Shown piece by piece: positions 5,672 to 6,000 of a stretch of 6,000 nt of DNA (position 1 is its first letter; each line of letters starts with the position of its first letter). The translations under genes and the position numbers were made by a program. The stretch lies in contig CAILTZ010000243.1 of NCBI GenBank assembly GCA_903837255.1, forward strand, positions 1-6,000, given 5' to 3'. A model generated the notes under the pieces. It did not search any database and was not told the DNA's origin. It was given only the letters and a program-made list of their open reading frames with translations. This DNA comes from an uncultured Pirellula sp. GTDB lineage: Bacteria > Planctomycetota > Planctomycetia > Pirellulales > Pirellulaceae.

Positions 5672-5714
5672 GCATTTCTTCATTGGATCTCGATTGTTTT
5701 GAGGATCATCGCAG

Positions 5715-5749
5715 GGCAGATCGCAGCGTCCTAGAGCGCTCGTTCTGCC
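5715..5749 (+). terminator. Imperfect hairpin after the Cys-rich gene
   Basis: GGCAGA (5715-5720) pairs with TCTGCC (5744-5749), and inside it AGCG (5725-5728) pairs with CGCT (5737-5740), with small internal loops. It lies 43 bases after the stop codon at 5671. There is no T-run, so it is only a candidate transcript end. Confidence 0.3.
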
Positions 5750-5798
5750 AGCGATCGTCCATCGTTACAACTCACTAGCGACAGCAAAAATCCGCAAG

Positions 5799-6000
5799 AT
5801 GGTTCAGAATCGAATTCAACGCTACGAGGCACTCTGGGTCGATCGTCCAAGGGAACCGCAGTCGCACAAGCAGGCCATTCCTCCGGGGTTTTCCGTCCAA
5901 CTCTTGGGGCACCTGAGCCCCGAGCATTGTCAGACGATCACCAACCAAAAAGAACTCTACCAGTGGGCATACGACCAAGCCCGCAAGGAGTCCGACCAAA
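5799..6000 (+). CDS. 5' end of an unidentified gene (partial)
   Basis: The ATG at 5799-5801 opens a frame that stays open for 67 codons to the window edge. The product begins MVQNRIQRYEALWVDRPREP and continues as a hydrophilic, soluble-looking protein with …PPGFSVQLLGHLSPEHCQ… and …ELYQWAYDQARKES. There is no signal peptide. The frame is open back to 5703 without a better start, and no Shine-Dalgarno is visible. It follows the Cys-rich gene by 127 bases. No family recognised. Confidence 0.6.
   Translation, partial: MVQNRIQRYEALWVDRPREPQSHKQAIPPGFSVQLLGHLSPEHCQTITNQKELYQWAYDQARKESDQ

Overview
The window looks like chromosomal DNA from a bacterium of the Planctomycetes (Pirellula/Rhodopirellula-like). 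This is inferred, not searched. It rests on three things: the very cysteine-rich 149-residue protein, which resembles a family I know only from planctomycetes; the WXG100-like gene paired with a coiled-coil gene; and moderately GC-rich, loosely packed genes that often lack a strong Shine-Dalgarno.

Layout. Positions 1-100 hold the 3' end of a plus-strand gene, followed by a strong hairpin (132-164). A tRNA-Pro(GGG) gene lies at 262-336. A perfect 20-bp palindrome (339-383) separates it from a run of four minus-strand genes, here in transcription order: a membrane fatty-acid (acyl-CoA) desaturase (2842 to 1790), a WXG100-like small protein (1722 to 1447), an overlapping helical coiled-coil protein (1454 to 981), and an unrecognised 177-residue protein (910 to 377). 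The last three look like one operon, possibly a planctomycete ESX/WXG100-related module. Two of the gene junctions in this run carry short tandem repeats (4 x 11 bp and 3.5 x 14 bp) placed at or just after the upstream stop codon.

A roughly 300-bp divergent intergenic region separates the desaturase from a plus-strand secretion locus that appears wrecked. The N-terminal half of an ABC exporter (3146-4126) runs, out of frame, straight into the C-terminal part of a TolC-like outer-membrane efflux protein (about 4074-4940). The simplest explanation is a deletion near 4067-4087 that removed the rest of the ABC protein (including its ATPase domain), probably a periplasmic adaptor gene, and the start of the TolC gene. 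Downstream come a possible 58-codon small ORF, the cysteine-rich protein (5222-5671) with a clear ribosome binding site, and the 5' end of an unrecognised gene that runs off the window (5799-6000).

The most notable points are the ABC/TolC deletion scar, the 33-cysteine protein with an internal duplication next to a former exporter that has a His-rich linker, the WXG100-like module, and the stop-codon-associated tandem repeats. None of these could be checked by database search here.
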